A DNA stretch of 64,000 nt from Arenimonas oryziterrae DSM 21050 = YC6267 (GCF_000420545.1 NZ_ATVD01000001.1:744001-808000), one strand, 5' to 3'. Shown: positions 25,748 through 35,330, counted from the first letter of the stretch. Numbers and translations are program-made. The notes: generated by a model from the letters alone, not told the origin.

Positions 25748-25752
25748 GCGTC

Positions 25753-26433
25753 TCAGCTCGCTTCGGGATCAGCGATCCGATAGCCGATGCCGTGGCGCGT
25801 CTGGATCAGCGCCTTGTCGAAGGGCTTGTCGACCGCCGCACGCAGGCCGTGGATGTGCACGCGCAGGCTGTCGGAATCGGGCAGTTCTTCGCCCCAGACG
25901 CGGGTTTCCAGATCCAGGCGCGGCACCACGGCCGGCGAGGCTTCCATCAGCGACTGCAGGATCTTCAGCGCGGTCGGGTTGAGCTGCAGCAGCTTGCCGC
26001 CGCGATGTACCTCGAGCGTGTCGAGGTTGTATTCGAGATCGGCGACGACCAGCACGCGCGGCTGCGCGGCCTTGCCGCGGCGGGCGAGCACGGCCAGACG
26101 CGCTTCGACTTCCTGCAGGGCGAAGGGCTTGACCAGATAGTCGTCGGCGCCGGAATCGAAACCGGCGAGCTTGTGATCGAGCGAGTCGCGCGCGGTCAGC
26201 ATCAGCACCGGCGTCTGCTTGCGGCCTTCGGCGCGCAGCTTGCGGCAGACCTCCAGGCCATCCATGCCGGGCAGGTTGAGGTCGAGCACGATCGCGTCGA
26301 AGTCGTTGACCACCGCCAGGTGCAGGCCAGTGATGCCGTCGGCGGCGTAGTCCACGGTGTGGCCACGGTCTTCGAGATAGTCGCCGAGGTTGGCGGCGAT
26401 GTCGCGGTTGTCTTCGACAACGAGGATGCGCAT
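25753..26433 (-). CDS. OmpR/PhoB-type response regulator
   Basis: 226-residue DNA-binding regulator paired with the kinase downstream. The receiver domain has the acidic pair Glu7/Asp8 (VVEDN), phospho-acceptor Asp51 (VLDLNLPG), Thr in MLTAR and Lys in LVKPF. The winged helix (about 130-222) ends in a recognition helix and TRHGIGYRI. ATG 26433 gives the family N-terminus; a GGAG sits a little far upstream. Bases 26434-26545, its probable promoter region, show no clear box. Confidence 0.92.
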   Translation of the reverse strand: MRILVVEDNRDIAANLGDYLEDRGHTVDYAADGITGLHLAVVNDFDAIVLDLNLPGMDGLEVCRKLRAEGRKQTPVLMLTARDSLDHKLAGFDSGADDYLVKPFALQEVEARLAVLARRGKAAQPRVLVVADLEYNLDTLEVHRGGKLLQLNPTALKILQSLMEASPAVVPRLDLETRVWGEELPDSDSLRVHIHGLRAAVDKPFDKALIQTRHGIGYRIADPEAS

Positions 26434-26545
26434 GGGGGGCAGGAACTCCAGAAGTGATCGGTTTTGATTCTGCCAGAGCACGGCAGGTTCCGGGCGCGGT
26501 CGCGCACGCAGCGTCGATCAAGCCACCGATCGTCGGGCGTCAGAC

Positions 26546-26592
26546 AAAAATGACCCGGGAAGGCGCCATTGGGGAGACGCCTTGCCCGGGTC
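26546..26592 (-). terminator. Minus-strand terminator of the rimB-rimK unit
   Basis: Stem of 14 pairs with one bulge (26552-26565 with 26578-26592, core GACCCGGG), followed on minus by ATTTTTGTC. It lies 124 bases after the rimK stop. The stretch 26593-26715 between them holds nothing recognised. Confidence 0.75.
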
Positions 26593-26715
26593 CAAAGTTT
26601 GCGATGCCCCGATTGCCGTAATCCGCTGGATCCACGAGGAGGACCGTTGGCTTATGGCCCAACCAGCCTAGGGGCCGCGAGATTAAAAATCCGTTAAATC
26701 GGTGCGAGTCTTTGG

Positions 26716-27645
26716 TTATTTTTTGCCCCGGGACCGCCCGCGGGGGGTCCCACCCGACCGGCGGCGGGCCGGAGCGGCCCGGGAGACCACATGGTCGATG
26801 ATGGCCCCGGCCACGTCGGCCCGGCTGACCCCCTCGATTCCCTCCAGTCCGGGCGAGGAATTGACCTCCAGGACCAGGGGTCCCTTCTTCGAGCGCAGCA
26901 GGTCGACGCCGGCCACTTCCAGGCCGACGACGCGCGCGGCCAGCAGGGCGGTCTCACGCTCGGCGGCGCTCAGGCGGATCTTGCTCGCATGCCCGCCGCG
27001 ATGCAGGTTGGAGCGGAACTCGCCCGGCTCGGCCTGGCGGCGCATCGCTGCGACGACCTCGTCGCCGACCACGAAGCAGCGGATGTCGGCGCCGTCGGCT
27101 TCGGCGATGAATTCCTGCACGAGGAAATTCGCGTACAGACCGCGCAACGCCTCGATGACGCTGCGCGAGGCCGACAGGCGTTCGGCGAGGATCACGCCGG
27201 CGCCCTGCGAGCCTTCATTGAGCTTGATCACGTGCGGCGGCTTGCCCAGCAGCGACAGCAGGTCGCCGGTGTCGTCGGGATTGTCGCCGAACACTGTCGT
27301 CGGCAGGCCGATGCCCTCGCCCGCGAGCAGCTGGTGACAGCGCAATTTGTCGCGCGCACGCAGGATCGCGTCGGAGCTGTTGGGCGTGAACACGCCCATC
27401 AACTCGAACTGGCGCAGCACCGCCGTGCCATAACGCGTGATCGAGGCGCCGATGCGCGGAATGACCGCGTCGATGCCGGTCAGGCGCTTGCCCTTGTAGT
27501 TCAGCTGGAACTGGCCCGGCGCGATTTTCAGATAGCAGCGCAGGGGATCGAGCACGCGCACGGTGTGGCCGCGTTCGCGCGCAGCCTGCACTAGGCGCTG
27601 GGTCGAATAGAGCTTGGCGTTGCGGGAAAGAATCGCGATTTTCAT
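26716..27645 (-). CDS. rimK: Ribosomal protein S6--L-glutamate ligase
   Basis: ATP-grasp ligase of 309 residues that adds glutamates to the C-terminus of ribosomal protein S6 in E. coli. Motifs seen: N-terminal [30 protein letters not shown] nucleotide loop, [19 protein letters not shown] and the metal-binding [12 protein letters not shown]. The C-terminal 15 residues are a basic tail. The start at 27645 overlaps the stop of the upstream RimB-like gene by four bases, so the two act as one unit. Confidence 0.93.
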   Translation of the reverse strand: MKIAILSRNAKLYSTQRLVQAARERGHTVRVLDPLRCYLKIAPGQFQLNYKGKRLTGIDAVIPRIGASITRYGTAVLRQFELMGVFTPNSSDAILRARDKLRCHQLLAGEGIGLPTTVFGDNPDDTGDLLSLLGKPPHVIKLNEGSQGAGVILAERLSASRSVIEALRGLYANFLVQEFIAEADGADIRCFVVGDEVVAAMRRQAEPGEFRSNLHRGGHASKIRLSAAERETALLAARVVGLEVAGVDLLRSKKGPLVLEVNSSPGLEGIEGVSRADVAGAIIDHVVSRAAPARRRSGGTPRGRSRGKK

Positions 27646-28097
27646 GAGGTCGGCCCGGGTCCGGATGACGCGCCGAGCAGGAACGAGCGCGCGGGTTCCA
27701 CCAGGCAGCGTCCGCGCAAGGCGGTCCGGCCCAGCAGCATGGGGAAGAGCATGTTGCGGCGTTGTGTCAGGTTGATTTCGACCGGCCAGTGACGGTGCTC
27801 GTCCAGGCGCAGGCGGGTGCGGATGAAGATCCGTTCGCCGCGATGGCCGCCGGAGTCGGTGACCATGCGCCGGTCGCTGACCCGGGCTTCGGCCTGGTGC
27901 GTGCGTGCGCCGGAGCCGTCGAGGTCGACGCTGAAGCGCACGAACTCGACGCCGTCGCGCGCGAAGCATTCCTGGTCCTCGACATGCAGGGCCGAGCTGC
28001 GCGCGCCGGTGTCGATCTTGGCGCGGATGCCGACGATGCCCAGTTCCGGCAGCGACAACCACTCCCGCCAGCCGAGGACGATGCGCTCTCTGGACAC
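27642..28097 (-). CDS. RimB-like retropepsin (ATP-dependent zinc protease family)
   Basis: 151-residue protein with [13 protein letters not shown] near residues 23-35. Asp-Thr-Gly is the aspartic-protease active-site motif of the PF05618 family, despite its older zinc-protease name. In pseudomonads RimB works with RimK in S6 modification, and the four-base overlap with rimK supports that here. GTG 28097 is chosen because GGAG lies eight bases before it. The frame stays open to 28259, but that extension runs through the tRNA gene and is not coding. Confidence 0.8.
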   Translation of the reverse strand: MSRERIVLGWREWLSLPELGIVGIRAKIDTGARSSALHVEDQECFARDGVEFVRFSVDLDGSGARTHQAEARVSDRRMVTDSGGHRGERIFIRTRLRLDEHRHWPVEINLTQRRNMLFPMLLGRTALRGRCLVEPARSFLLGASSGPGPTS

Positions 28098-28145
28098 CAG
28101 GCATCTCCGCGGGTGAAGGCCGGACGGCGCGAGCCGTCGGAGGAA

Positions 28146-28219
28146 TGGAGCGGGTGAAGGGAATCGAACCCTCGTCAGTTGCTTGGGAAGCAACAGCTCT
28201 ACCATTGAGCTACACCCGC
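28146..28219 (-). tRNA. tRNA-Gly (anticodon CCC)
   Basis: 74 bases including an encoded CCA end. Acceptor GCGGGTG pairs with CACCCGC. The D arm is GCTCAATGGTAGAGC. The anticodon stem GTTGC/GCAAC closes the loop TTCCCAA, giving CCC, and the T arm contains GGTTCGATTCC. It lies 48 bases upstream of the rimB start on the same strand and may share its transcript. Confidence 0.95.
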
Positions 28220-28276
28220 GGACGGCCCGGATTATGACCCTCGCCTCCGGAGGTCGCAACGCAATAAACTGAGCGC

Positions 28277-28477
28277 ATGAACATCCAACTCAACGGCGAG
28301 AGCCGCGAATTGCCCGAGGCCGCCACCGTCGCCGCCATGCTCGTGCACCTGGGTTACGGCACGCGTCGCGTCGCGGTCGAAGTCAATCGCGAAGTCGTGC
28401 CCAAGAGCCGCCATGGCGAACAGGTGCTCGTCGAGGGCGACCGCGTCGAGATCATCCAGGCCATCGGCGGCGGCTAG
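28277..28477 (+). CDS. thiS: Sulfur carrier protein ThiS
   Basis: 66-residue ubiquitin-like protein that carries sulfur as a C-terminal thiocarboxylate for thiamine thiazole synthesis. It ends in the required Gly-Gly (AIGGG; the extra final Gly is normal in some members). It starts with MNIQLNGE and has the [10 protein letters not shown] strand. It is followed by thiG. There is no ribosome site; TAAACT ends exactly six bases before the ATG, suggesting leaderless initiation. No TPP riboswitch fits in the 57 bases after the tRNA. Confidence 0.92.
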   Translation: MNIQLNGESRELPEAATVAAMLVHLGYGTRRVAVEVNREVVPKSRHGEQVLVEGDRVEIIQAIGGG

Positions 28478-28506
28478 CCCGCAGGCAATTCCGCACGCGC
28501 AAAGGG

Positions 28507-28535
28507 TTATCAGGCCGGGGCATTCGCGCCATAAT
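28507..28535 (+). promoter_or_regulatory. Candidate leaderless promoter of thiG
   Basis: TTATCA (28507-28512), 17 bases, CATAAT (28530-28535), then six bases to the thiG ATG. Transcription would begin at the start codon. thiG could also be read from the thiS promoter. Confidence 0.4.
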
Positions 28536-28541
28536 CACGGC

Positions 28542-29339
28542 ATGAGCGCAGCCCCCTCCTACGACGACCCGCTGATCATCGCGGGCAAGTCCTATCGTTC
28601 CCGCCTGTTGACCGGCACCGGCAAGTTCACTGATTTCGAGCAGACCCGCCTGGCCACCGAAGCCGCCGGCGCCGAAATCGTCACCGTCGCCCTGCGACGC
28701 ATGAATCTGGGCCAGAACCCGAACGAGCCCAACCTGCTCGACGTCCTGCCGCCCGACCGCTACACGCTGCTGCCCAATACCGCCGGCTGCTACACCGCCG
28801 ACGACGCCGTGCGCACCTGCCAGCTCGCACGCGAGCTGCTTGACGGTCACGCGCTGGTGAAGCTCGAAGTGCTCGGCGATCCCAAGACCCTGTTTCCGGA
28901 TGTGGTGCAGACGCTGGCCGCTGCCGAGATCCTGGTCCGCGACGGATTCCAGGTCATGGTCTACACCTCCGACGATCCGATCGTCGCCCGCCGCCTCGAA
29001 GAAATGGGCTGCGTCGCGGTGATGCCGCTGGCCGCGCCGATCGGCTCGGGCCTGGGTGTGCAGAACCGCTGGAACCTGCTGGAGATCATCGAGAACGCCA
29101 AGGTGCCGATTCTCGTCGACGCCGGCGTCGGCACCGCGTCCGATGCGGCGATCGCGATGGAGCTCGGCTGCGACGGCGTGCTGATGAACACTGCGATCGC
29201 GGGTGCGCGCGATCCGATCCTCATGGCGCACGCGATGCGCAAGGCGATCGAAGCGGGCCGCGACGCGTTCCGCGCCGGCCGCATTCCGCGCAAGCGCAAC
29301 GCCAACGCCTCCTCGCCGATCGACGGACTGTTTTTCTGA
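28542..29339 (+). CDS. thiG: Thiazole synthase
   Basis: 265-residue TIM-barrel enzyme that joins deoxyxylulose phosphate, dehydroglycine and ThiS-thiocarboxylate into the thiazole of thiamine. The Schiff-base lysine is in [15 protein letters not shown], the LPNTAGCY loop and the [11 protein letters not shown] phosphate site are present. It stands 64 bases after thiS and one base before trmB. Other thi genes are not in the window. Confidence 0.96.
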   Translation: MSAAPSYDDPLIIAGKSYRSRLLTGTGKFTDFEQTRLATEAAGAEIVTVALRRMNLGQNPNEPNLLDVLPPDRYTLLPNTAGCYTADDAVRTCQLARELLDGHALVKLEVLGDPKTLFPDVVQTLAAAEILVRDGFQVMVYTSDDPIVARRLEEMGCVAVMPLAAPIGSGLGVQNRWNLLEIIENAKVPILVDAGVGTASDAAIAMELGCDGVLMNTAIAGARDPILMAHAMRKAIEAGRDAFRAGRIPRKRNANASSPIDGLFF

Positions 29340-29340
29340 G

Positions 29341-30054
29341 ATGAGCGAACACGCTCCCGGCCCGAACGACACTGCCTCGCTGCGCCAGCGCGCGATCCGC
29401 AGTTTCGTGTTGCGCCAGGGTCGGGTCACCGATGCGCAGAAGCGCGCGTTCGTCGAGCATTGGCCGACCTATGGCGTGGATTATTCCGGCCAGCCGCGCG
29501 ACTTCGATGCGCTGTTCGGTCGCCAGGCCGAACGCATCCTCGAAATCGGTTTCGGCAATGGCGAGCAGGTGTTGTTCGCCGCCGAGCATGAGCCGCAGCG
29601 CGATCTCATCGCCATCGAAGTGCATGGCCCGGGGGTCGGCCGCTGCCTCAACGGCCTGGCGGCGCTGAACGCGCGCAACGTGCGCCTGTACCAGCACGAC
29701 GCGGTGGAAGTCCTCAAGGACGAGGTCGCCGACGGCTCGCTGGACGAAGTGCGTATCTATTTTCCCGATCCCTGGCACAAGAAGCGCCATCACAAGCGCC
29801 GCCTGATCAATGCCGAGTTCACCGCCCTGCTGTGCGCCAAGCTCAAGTCCGGCGGTCGCCTGCACCTGGCGACGGATTGGGAAAACTATGCCGAACACAT
29901 GTGGGACGTACTCGATGCCGAACCGCTGTTGCAAAACCTCGCCGGTCCGCGAGGCGCGATGCCGCGCCCCGACTGGCGGCGCCAGACCCATTTCGAGACC
30001 CGCGGCCTGAAGCTCGGTCACGGAGTCTGGGACCTGATCTACTCCCGGCGCTGA
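29341..30054 (+). CDS. trmB: tRNA (guanine-N7-)-methyltransferase
   Basis: 237-residue SAM enzyme that methylates G46 in the variable loop of tRNAs. The SAM motif is [10 protein letters not shown] at about 63-72. The family signature [15 protein letters not shown] is near 140-154, and [10 protein letters not shown] near 178-187. Its ATG follows the thiG stop after one base, so translation is probably coupled. Confidence 0.95.
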   Translation: MSEHAPGPNDTASLRQRAIRSFVLRQGRVTDAQKRAFVEHWPTYGVDYSGQPRDFDALFGRQAERILEIGFGNGEQVLFAAEHEPQRDLIAIEVHGPGVGRCLNGLAALNARNVRLYQHDAVEVLKDEVADGSLDEVRIYFPDPWHKKRHHKRRLINAEFTALLCAKLKSGGRLHLATDWENYAEHMWDVLDAEPLLQNLAGPRGAMPRPDWRRQTHFETRGLKLGHGVWDLIYSRR

Positions 30055-30069
30055 GACGACAACGACACG

Positions 30070-31908
30070 ATGGGCACCGACCTCACCCTCACGCACGACA
30101 TGATGCTGGTGCTCGGGCTGGTGGTGTTCACGGTGTCGATGTTCATGTTCGAACGCATCCGCTCCGATGCCACCGCGCTCGTCGTGCTGGTCATCCTGGG
30201 CTTCACCGGCCTGGTGCCGGTCTCGCAGCTGTTCACCGGGTTTTCCGGCAACGCGGCGATCTCGATCATCGCCACGATGATCCTTGGCGCGGGCCTGGAC
30301 CGCACCGGCGCGCTCAATCGCCTCGCCGGCTGGCTGCTGCGACGGTCCAAGGGCATGGAAGAACGCCTGATCATGATCACCTCGGCGGTCGCCGGCCTGA
30401 TGTCGGGCTTCATGCAGAACCCGTCGGTGACTTCGCTGTTCCTGCCGGTGGTGTCGCGGCTCGCGGGCCGCACCGGCATCCTGCTGCCGCGCCTGCTGAT
30501 CCCGGTCGCGGCCGCGATCATCATGGGCGATGCGCTGACGATGGTCGGCAACTCACCGATGATCATGCTCAACGACCTGCTGATCTCGGCCAACCGCAAC
30601 CTGCCCTCGGGCGCGGCGACGATGACGCCGCTGCCGATGTTCCGGCCGCTGCCGATCGGTCTGCTGCTGCTTGGTGCCGGCCTGGTGTATTTCCGCACGG
30701 TGGGCCGCAAGAAACTCGCGGGCGCCGAAGACAAGAACGTCACGCCCGGCCGCACCGAAAGCTATTTCGCGCAGGCCTATGGCATCGAAGGCGAAGTATT
30801 CGAACTCACCGTCGGCGCCGACAGCCCGCTGGTCGGTCTGTCGGTCGGCGAGGCCGAGGCGGAAATCGGCGCGCCGCTGTTTCTCGCGCTGATGACCGGC
30901 GCCGATGCGCGCCTGTCGCCGTCGGCGGACCAGATGATCTGGGTCGGCAGCGTGATCGGCGTGATGGGCAAGCGCGAGGTCGTCGCGGAATACGCCGGCT
31001 CGCGGCAGCTGAAACTGTCGCAGCGTCTGCGCAATTTCGCCGATCTGTTCGATCCCAATCGCGCCGGCATTTCCGAGGCGGTGATTCCGCCGACCTCGCG
31101 TTTCATCGGCCACACCCAGGCCGACCTGCAGCTGCGCAAGCGCTTCGGCATCAGCCTGCTGGCGGTCAACCGCGACAAGAAGATCCATCGCCAGGACATC
31201 CGCAAGATGCCGCTGCGCGCCGGCGACATGCTGGTCTTCCACAGCATCTGGACCGATCTGGCGCAGGGCGGCGAGAACCGCGATTTCGTCGTGATCACCG
31301 ACTACCCCAAGGTCGAACAGCGCCCGCACAAGCTGTGGCTCGCGCTGGGCCTGTTCGTGCTGTCGATGGGCCTGGCGCTGAGCACGCTCGTACCGATTTC
31401 GATCGCGCTGATGGGCGGCGCCGCCGCGATGATCGTCACCGGCGTGCTGAACATGGACGAGGCCTATGCCGCGATCAGCTGGAAGTCGGTGTTCCTGCTC
31501 GCCTGTCTGTTGCCCTTGGGCTGGGCGATGGATTCGACCGGCACCGCCAACTGGATCGCGCAGCAGGTGCTCGAACACGTGGGACCGAACATGCCGATCT
31601 GGGTGTTCCAGCTCGCGATCTGCCTGCTGACGACCGCGTTCGGCCTGGTCATCGGCAATGTCGGCGCGACCGTGGTCATGGTGCCGATGGCGATCAACGT
31701 CGGCCTGGCGGCGGACGGCAATCCGACCGCGTTCGCATTGCTGGTCGCACTGTCGGCGACCAACAACTTCCTCAGCCATTCCAATCCGGTGATGTCGATG
31801 ATCAGCGGCCCGGCCGGCTACCGGCCGCGCGACCTGTGGCGCACGGGCCTGCCGCTGACGGCGATCTATCTGCTGATCGCCCTGCTCACGGTCAACCTGA
31901 TGATGTGA
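30070..31908 (+). CDS. SLC13-family permease with two RCK/TrkA-C domains
   Basis: 612-residue inner-membrane transporter of the divalent-anion:Na+ (SLC13/ArsB) superfamily. Hydrophobic segments run from about 10-200 and 425-610. Two cytoplasmic TrkA-C domains lie between them at about 220-300 and 315-395, a layout known in sulfate or dicarboxylate transporters. Repeated FMQNPSVTSLFLP and ATNNFLSHSNPV hairpins resemble the SLC13 sodium/substrate signatures. The substrate is not evident. Its end overlaps the convergent Rieske gene by 17 bases. Confidence 0.82.
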   Translation: MGTDLTLTHDMMLVLGLVVFTVSMFMFERIRSDATALVVLVILGFTGLVPVSQLFTGFSGNAAISIIATMILGAGLDRTGALNRLAGWLLRRSKGMEERLIMITSAVAGLMSGFMQNPSVTSLFLPVVSRLAGRTGILLPRLLIPVAAAIIMGDALTMVGNSPMIMLNDLLISANRNLPSGAATMTPLPMFRPLPIGLLLLGAGLVYFRTVGRKKLAGAEDKNVTPGRTESYFAQAYGIEGEVFELTVGADSPLVGLSVGEAEAEIGAPLFLALMTGADARLSPSADQMIWVGSVIGVMGKREVVAEYAGSRQLKLSQRLRNFADLFDPNRAGISEAVIPPTSRFIGHTQADLQLRKRFGISLLAVNRDKKIHRQDIRKMPLRAGDMLVFHSIWTDLAQGGENRDFVVITDYPKVEQRPHKLWLALGLFVLSMGLALSTLVPISIALMGGAAAMIVTGVLNMDEAYAAISWKSVFLLACLLPLGWAMDSTGTANWIAQQVLEHVGPNMPIWVFQLAICLLTTAFGLVIGNVGATVVMVPMAINVGLAADGNPTAFALLVALSATNNFLSHSNPVMSMISGPAGYRPRDLWRTGLPLTAIYLLIALLTVNLMM

Positions 31909-32275
31909 CGTCGTCGGGCTCGCCGGCCCAGGCGAGCTCGCCCGCGTCACCGACGATCAGCGGCACCGCGCGCAGATGCGCACCTCGGCAGGGACCGGCG
32001 AGGCATTCGCCCGATTCCAGGTCGAAACTGGCGCCGTGCGCGGCGCAGACCAGCCGCCCTTCGTCGCGCAGGAACCGGCCCGGCGCGTAGTCCAGCCGGC
32101 GCCCCGCATGGGGGCAGACATTGAGCCAGGCGTGCACGGCATCGTCCTTGCGATAGAGCATGATCGACTCGTTTTCGCCGTCGATGACTGCATCAACCAG
32201 GGAGATGTCGTCATTGGGGAGTTCGGATCGCCGCATTAACGATCTGCTTACACTTTCATTTTGAGCCATCGCCAT
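31892..32275 (-). CDS. Rieske [2Fe-2S] protein
   Basis: 127-residue small ferredoxin-like Rieske protein. Ligands are CPHAG (Cys-x-His) and CAAHG (Cys-x2-His) about 20 residues apart, the standard Rieske cluster site. It lacks an oxygenase partner nearby, so it may be a free electron carrier or an assembly factor. ATG 32275 is preferred, with GGGAG seven bases upstream; ATG 32269 is a close alternative. The last 17 bases overlap the end of the SLC13 gene. Confidence 0.85.
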   Translation of the reverse strand: MAMAQNESVSRSLMRRSELPNDDISLVDAVIDGENESIMLYRKDDAVHAWLNVCPHAGRRLDYAPGRFLRDEGRLVCAAHGASFDLESGECLAGPCRGAHLRAVPLIVGDAGELAWAGEPDDVTSSG

Positions 32276-32299
32276 ACTCCCTCTCCCTGACAGTTTGCC

Positions 32300-32578
32300 A
32301 TGAGCTTCATGCCGATCTTCATGCATCGCCTGTTCTCGTTCCGCCCCGGCAAACCCCGGCATCCGCTGCTGCGCCTGGCCCTGGGCCTGCTCGGTATCGC
32401 GCTGCTGGCCCTGCTGGTGGTGTTTGGCCTGTTCATCGGCCTGGGCATGCTGCTGTTCGCCGCGGTGCGCCGTTTCACCCGTCCGCAGCCGGTGATCGTC
32501 CCGGCCGCCGCCGAAGGTGCTCTCGACGGCGAATACTCGGTCGTCCACAAGCACGAAGCCACGCTCAGCCTGCGCTGA
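32300..32578 (+). CDS. Small single-pass membrane protein, unknown
   Basis: 92 residues with one long hydrophobic stretch at about 23-57, possibly a helical hairpin. Arg/Lys/Pro-rich flanks and a polar C-terminal tail of about 30 residues follow. Not recognised. It is divergent from the Rieske gene (24 bases between starts) and lies 46 bases before the next gene. Codon usage is normal for the genome, which supports it being real. Confidence 0.55.
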   Translation: MSFMPIFMHRLFSFRPGKPRHPLLRLALGLLGIALLALLVVFGLFIGLGMLLFAAVRRFTRPQPVIVPAAAEGALDGEYSVVHKHEATLSLR

Positions 32579-32624
32579 GCCCCGTCCCGCGGATAAACTG
32601 GCCGTCTTTCGCCGGAAAGACGCC

Positions 32625-33320
32625 ATGACCGATTACGCCCTGCCGCCTCCGCCCGTCGCCAGCCTGCGCATCGCCGGCCAGGACGCGCGTTTTCCCGTGC
32701 ATCGCATCTACTGCGTGGGCCGCAACTTCGCCGAGCATGCGAAGGAAATGGGCGCCGAGGTGCCGCCGCGCGGCACGCCGGTGTTCTTCATGAAGCCTGC
32801 CGATGCGCTGGTGCCTGATGGCGGCGATGTGCCCTATCCGAGCGCGACGACGGACCTGCATCACGAGGTCGAACTGATCGTGGCTCTGGGCCGCGACGCC
32901 GCCGGCGTTGTCCCGGTCGAAGACGCGTTGGACCTCGTGTTCGGCTACGGCGTCGGCCTGGACCTCACGCGCCGCGACCTGCAGGCGCAGGCCAAGGAAA
33001 AACGCCTGCCCTGGGATATCTCCAAGGGCTTCGACCATTCCGCGCCGGCCAGTGCACTGGTGCCGGTCGCGCAGGCCGGCCGCCTCGACACGCAGCGCCT
33101 GTGGCTGGAAGTGAACGGCGCGCCGCGTCAGCAGGCCGCGCTGTCGGACATGGTGTTCGGTGTCGCCGAGATCGTGCACGAGCTGTCGAAGCTGTTCGCG
33201 CTCAAGGCCGGCGACCTGATCTTCATGGGCACGCCGGCAGGCGTGGCCGCCCTGCAACGCGGCGACGGTTTTCGCGCGGGTGTCGACGGCCTGACCGAGT
33301 TCTCCGGCCGTATCGTCTGA
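32625..33320 (+). CDS. Fumarylacetoacetate hydrolase-family protein
   Basis: 231-residue enzyme of the FAH superfamily. These hydrolyse or decarboxylate 2-oxo acids such as acylpyruvates or oxaloacetate. YCVGRNFAEHAKEMG near 30-44, FMKPADAL, and HHEVELIVALG with the two metal-binding Glu residues match bacterial FahA/YcgM-like members. IFMGTPAGV near the end is also typical. TAAACT about 30 bases upstream may be a -10 box, and GGAAAG a ribosome site. The exact substrate is unknown. Confidence 0.87.
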   Translation: MTDYALPPPPVASLRIAGQDARFPVHRIYCVGRNFAEHAKEMGAEVPPRGTPVFFMKPADALVPDGGDVPYPSATTDLHHEVELIVALGRDAAGVVPVEDALDLVFGYGVGLDLTRRDLQAQAKEKRLPWDISKGFDHSAPASALVPVAQAGRLDTQRLWLEVNGAPRQQAALSDMVFGVAEIVHELSKLFALKAGDLIFMGTPAGVAALQRGDGFRAGVDGLTEFSGRIV

Positions 33321-33383
33321 GCTGGCGTCCCGGTGTACATTCCGGTCGTGGCACTTGGCGGTTCAATTCAACGGGAGACAGAC

Positions 33384-33803
33384 ATGGGCATGCTGACGGA
33401 ATTCAAAGAGTTCGCGATGCGCGGCAATGTGGTCGATCTGGCGGTCGGTGTGATCATCGGCGGCGCATTCGGCAAAATCGTCAGCTCCCTGGTCAACGAC
33501 CTGATCATGCCGGTCATCGGCAACCTGCTCGGCGGCGTGAATTTCTCCGCCCTCGCCTACCAGCTGCAGCCGGCGGTGATCGGCCCGGACGGCAAGGAAA
33601 CTGCGGCGGCCGTGCTGGTCAAATACGGCGCGTTTTTCCAGAGCATCATCGACTTCCTGATCATCGCCTTCGCGATTTTCATGGCGATCAAGGTCATGAA
33701 CGCACTCAAGCGCAAGGAAGAAGCCGCGCCGCCCGCACCGGCCGAACCCAGCGACGAGGTCAAGCTGCTGACCGAGATTCGCGACGCGCTCAAGAAAGGC
33801 TAA
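33384..33803 (+). CDS. mscL: Large-conductance mechanosensitive channel
   Basis: 139-residue homopentameric inner-membrane channel that opens under membrane tension to relieve osmotic shock. N-terminal amphipathic helix, TM1 ([20 protein letters not shown], with the gating Gly residues), periplasmic loop, TM2 near 80-103, and a charged C-terminal helix bundle. ATG 33384 follows GGGAGACAG. A hairpin terminator follows, overlapping the next gene's leader. Confidence 0.96.
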   Translation: MGMLTEFKEFAMRGNVVDLAVGVIIGGAFGKIVSSLVNDLIMPVIGNLLGGVNFSALAYQLQPAVIGPDGKETAAAVLVKYGAFFQSIIDFLIIAFAIFMAIKVMNALKRKEEAAPPAPAEPSDEVKLLTEIRDALKKG

Positions 33804-33821
33804 GCTCGCATCCTGCACCGC

Positions 33822-33850
33822 GACGCCGGCCTTGAGCCGGCGTCTTCTTT
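33822..33850 (+). terminator. Terminator of mscL
   Basis: Stem GACGCCGGC (33822-33830) with its complement (33836-33844), CTTGA loop, then TTCTTTT. It ends within a few bases of the ribosome site of the peptidase gene, so that gene probably needs a promoter inside mscL or read-through. Confidence 0.75.
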
Positions 33851-33861
33851 TGGAGATTCCG

Positions 33862-35271
33862 ATGCCCACGATCCGCCCGCTCGTCTTCGCCCTTTCCGTG
33901 CTCCTGTCCGCCTCCGCGGGCGCTGCCGATTTCGACGCCCGCGCCTTGCGCGACGCCGAACAGCTGCGCGCTGGCAACGAACGCGGCACCGACGCCTACG
34001 CCATCGTCGAATCGCTGACCACCGAGGTTGGCCCGCGCATGGCCGGCACCCCGGCCTACGATCGCGCCGTGGCCTGGGCCCAGGCGAAATTCAAGGCGCT
34101 CGGCTACGACCGCGTCTATCTCGAGCCGGTGAGCTTCCCGGTCTGGGAGCGTCGCCATGAAAGCGCCGAAGTGCTTGCGCCGTATCCGCAGCGTTTGCTG
34201 ATCACCGCACTCGGCGGCAGCGTCGGCACCGGCGGCAAGGTACTGGAAGCGGAAGTCGTCGAATTCGCGAATCTCGAAGCGCTCAAGGCCGCGCCCGCCG
34301 ACTCGCTCAAGGGCAAGATCGCCTACATCTCCAACCGCATGGAACGATTCAAGGACGGCCATGGCTACGGCCCGGCGGTGTCCGCGCGCGGCGGCGGCGC
34401 GAGCGAAGCGTCGAAGAAAGGTGCGGTCGGCTACCTGCTGCGTTCGATCGGCACCGATTCCGCGCGCATGCCGCATACCGGCACGATGCGTTATGCCGAG
34501 GGCGTCACCAAGATTCCCGCAGCCGCATTGTCCAATCCCGACGCCGACCTGCTGTCGAACATGCTCCGTCGCGGCAAGCCGGTGACGCTGCGTCTGGACA
34601 TCGACGCGGGCATGAACGGCACCAAGACCTCGTACAACGTGATCGGCGAAATTCGCGGTCGCAGCAAGCCCGACGAAGTCGTCGTGATCGGCGGCCATCT
34701 CGATTCCTGGGATCTGGGCACGGGCGCGATCGACGATGGCGCCGGCGTGGCGATCACGATGTCGGCCGGAGCGATGATCGGCCGGCTCGATCGCGCGCCG
34801 CGACGCACGATCCGCGTGATCGCGTTCGCGAACGAGGAACAGGGTCTGTTCGGCGGTCGCGCCTATGCCGACGCGCACCTCGCACAAGTCGATGCGCACC
34901 AGGTCGGCGCGGAAAGCGATTTCGGCGCGGGCCGCGTGTATGCATTCCGTGCCGGCACGGCGCCGGAAGCGCAGCCGGTGATCGCGAAGATCGGCGAGAT
35001 GCTCGCGCCGCTCGGCATCGTCTACGAGCCCGGCCGCGGCGGTCCCGGTCCGGACGTGGGTCCGCTCGCCGGGAAGGGCATGCCCTGGGCGCAACTGGCG
35101 CAGGACGGCACGGACTATTTCGACTACCACCACACCGCCAACGACACGCTCGACAAGATCGACACCAAGGCCATGGACCAGCAGGCGGCGGCGTATGCCG
35201 TGATGGCCTATCTCTCGGCGGAAACGGATGTGGACTTCGGCAAGTCCCCGCCCCTGACCGGCGAAGAATAA
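33862..35271 (+). CDS. Secreted M28-family zinc aminopeptidase
   Basis: 469-residue exported peptidase. The signal peptide ends near residue 22 (SASAGAAD). A PA-domain-like insert lies at about 115-240. Zinc ligands of the M28 fold are visible: HLDSWDLG (His, Asp), AIDDGAG (bridging Asp), NEEQG (catalytic Glu and ligand), ESDFGAG (Asp) and YHHTANDT (His). This resembles carboxypeptidase Q-like members of the family. TGGAGA lies before ATG 33862. Confidence 0.9.
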   Translation: MPTIRPLVFALSVLLSASAGAADFDARALRDAEQLRAGNERGTDAYAIVESLTTEVGPRMAGTPAYDRAVAWAQAKFKALGYDRVYLEPVSFPVWERRHESAEVLAPYPQRLLITALGGSVGTGGKVLEAEVVEFANLEALKAAPADSLKGKIAYISNRMERFKDGHGYGPAVSARGGGASEASKKGAVGYLLRSIGTDSARMPHTGTMRYAEGVTKIPAAALSNPDADLLSNMLRRGKPVTLRLDIDAGMNGTKTSYNVIGEIRGRSKPDEVVVIGGHLDSWDLGTGAIDDGAGVAITMSAGAMIGRLDRAPRRTIRVIAFANEEQGLFGGRAYADAHLAQVDAHQVGAESDFGAGRVYAFRAGTAPEAQPVIAKIGEMLAPLGIVYEPGRGGPGPDVGPLAGKGMPWAQLAQDGTDYFDYHHTANDTLDKIDTKAMDQQAAAYAVMAYLSAETDVDFGKSPPLTGEE

Positions 35272-35279
35272 TTCCAGGA

Positions 35280-35330
35280 ATCCCGCTGCCTTTGTGGGAG
35301 CGGGCGAATTGCGCGGGGATGTGGTTTTTA
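35280..35330. repeat. Possible dispersed GTGGGAGCGGG-type repeat
   Basis: CCCGCT (35282-35287) can pair with AGCGGG (35299-35304) around a TTTGTGGG loop, and a G-rich stretch follows. It resembles intergenic repeats common in pseudomonads and xanthomonads. It fills the 56-base gap between the convergent peptidase and methyltransferase genes. Confidence 0.35.

Noticed and set aside
28098-28259. Upstream extension of the rimB-like gene
   Set aside because: It passes through the complete tRNA-Gly gene; GTG 28097 with GGAG is a sound start.
28220-28276. TPP riboswitch before thiS
   Set aside because: Only 57 bases lie between the tRNA gene and thiS and no THI-box core is present.
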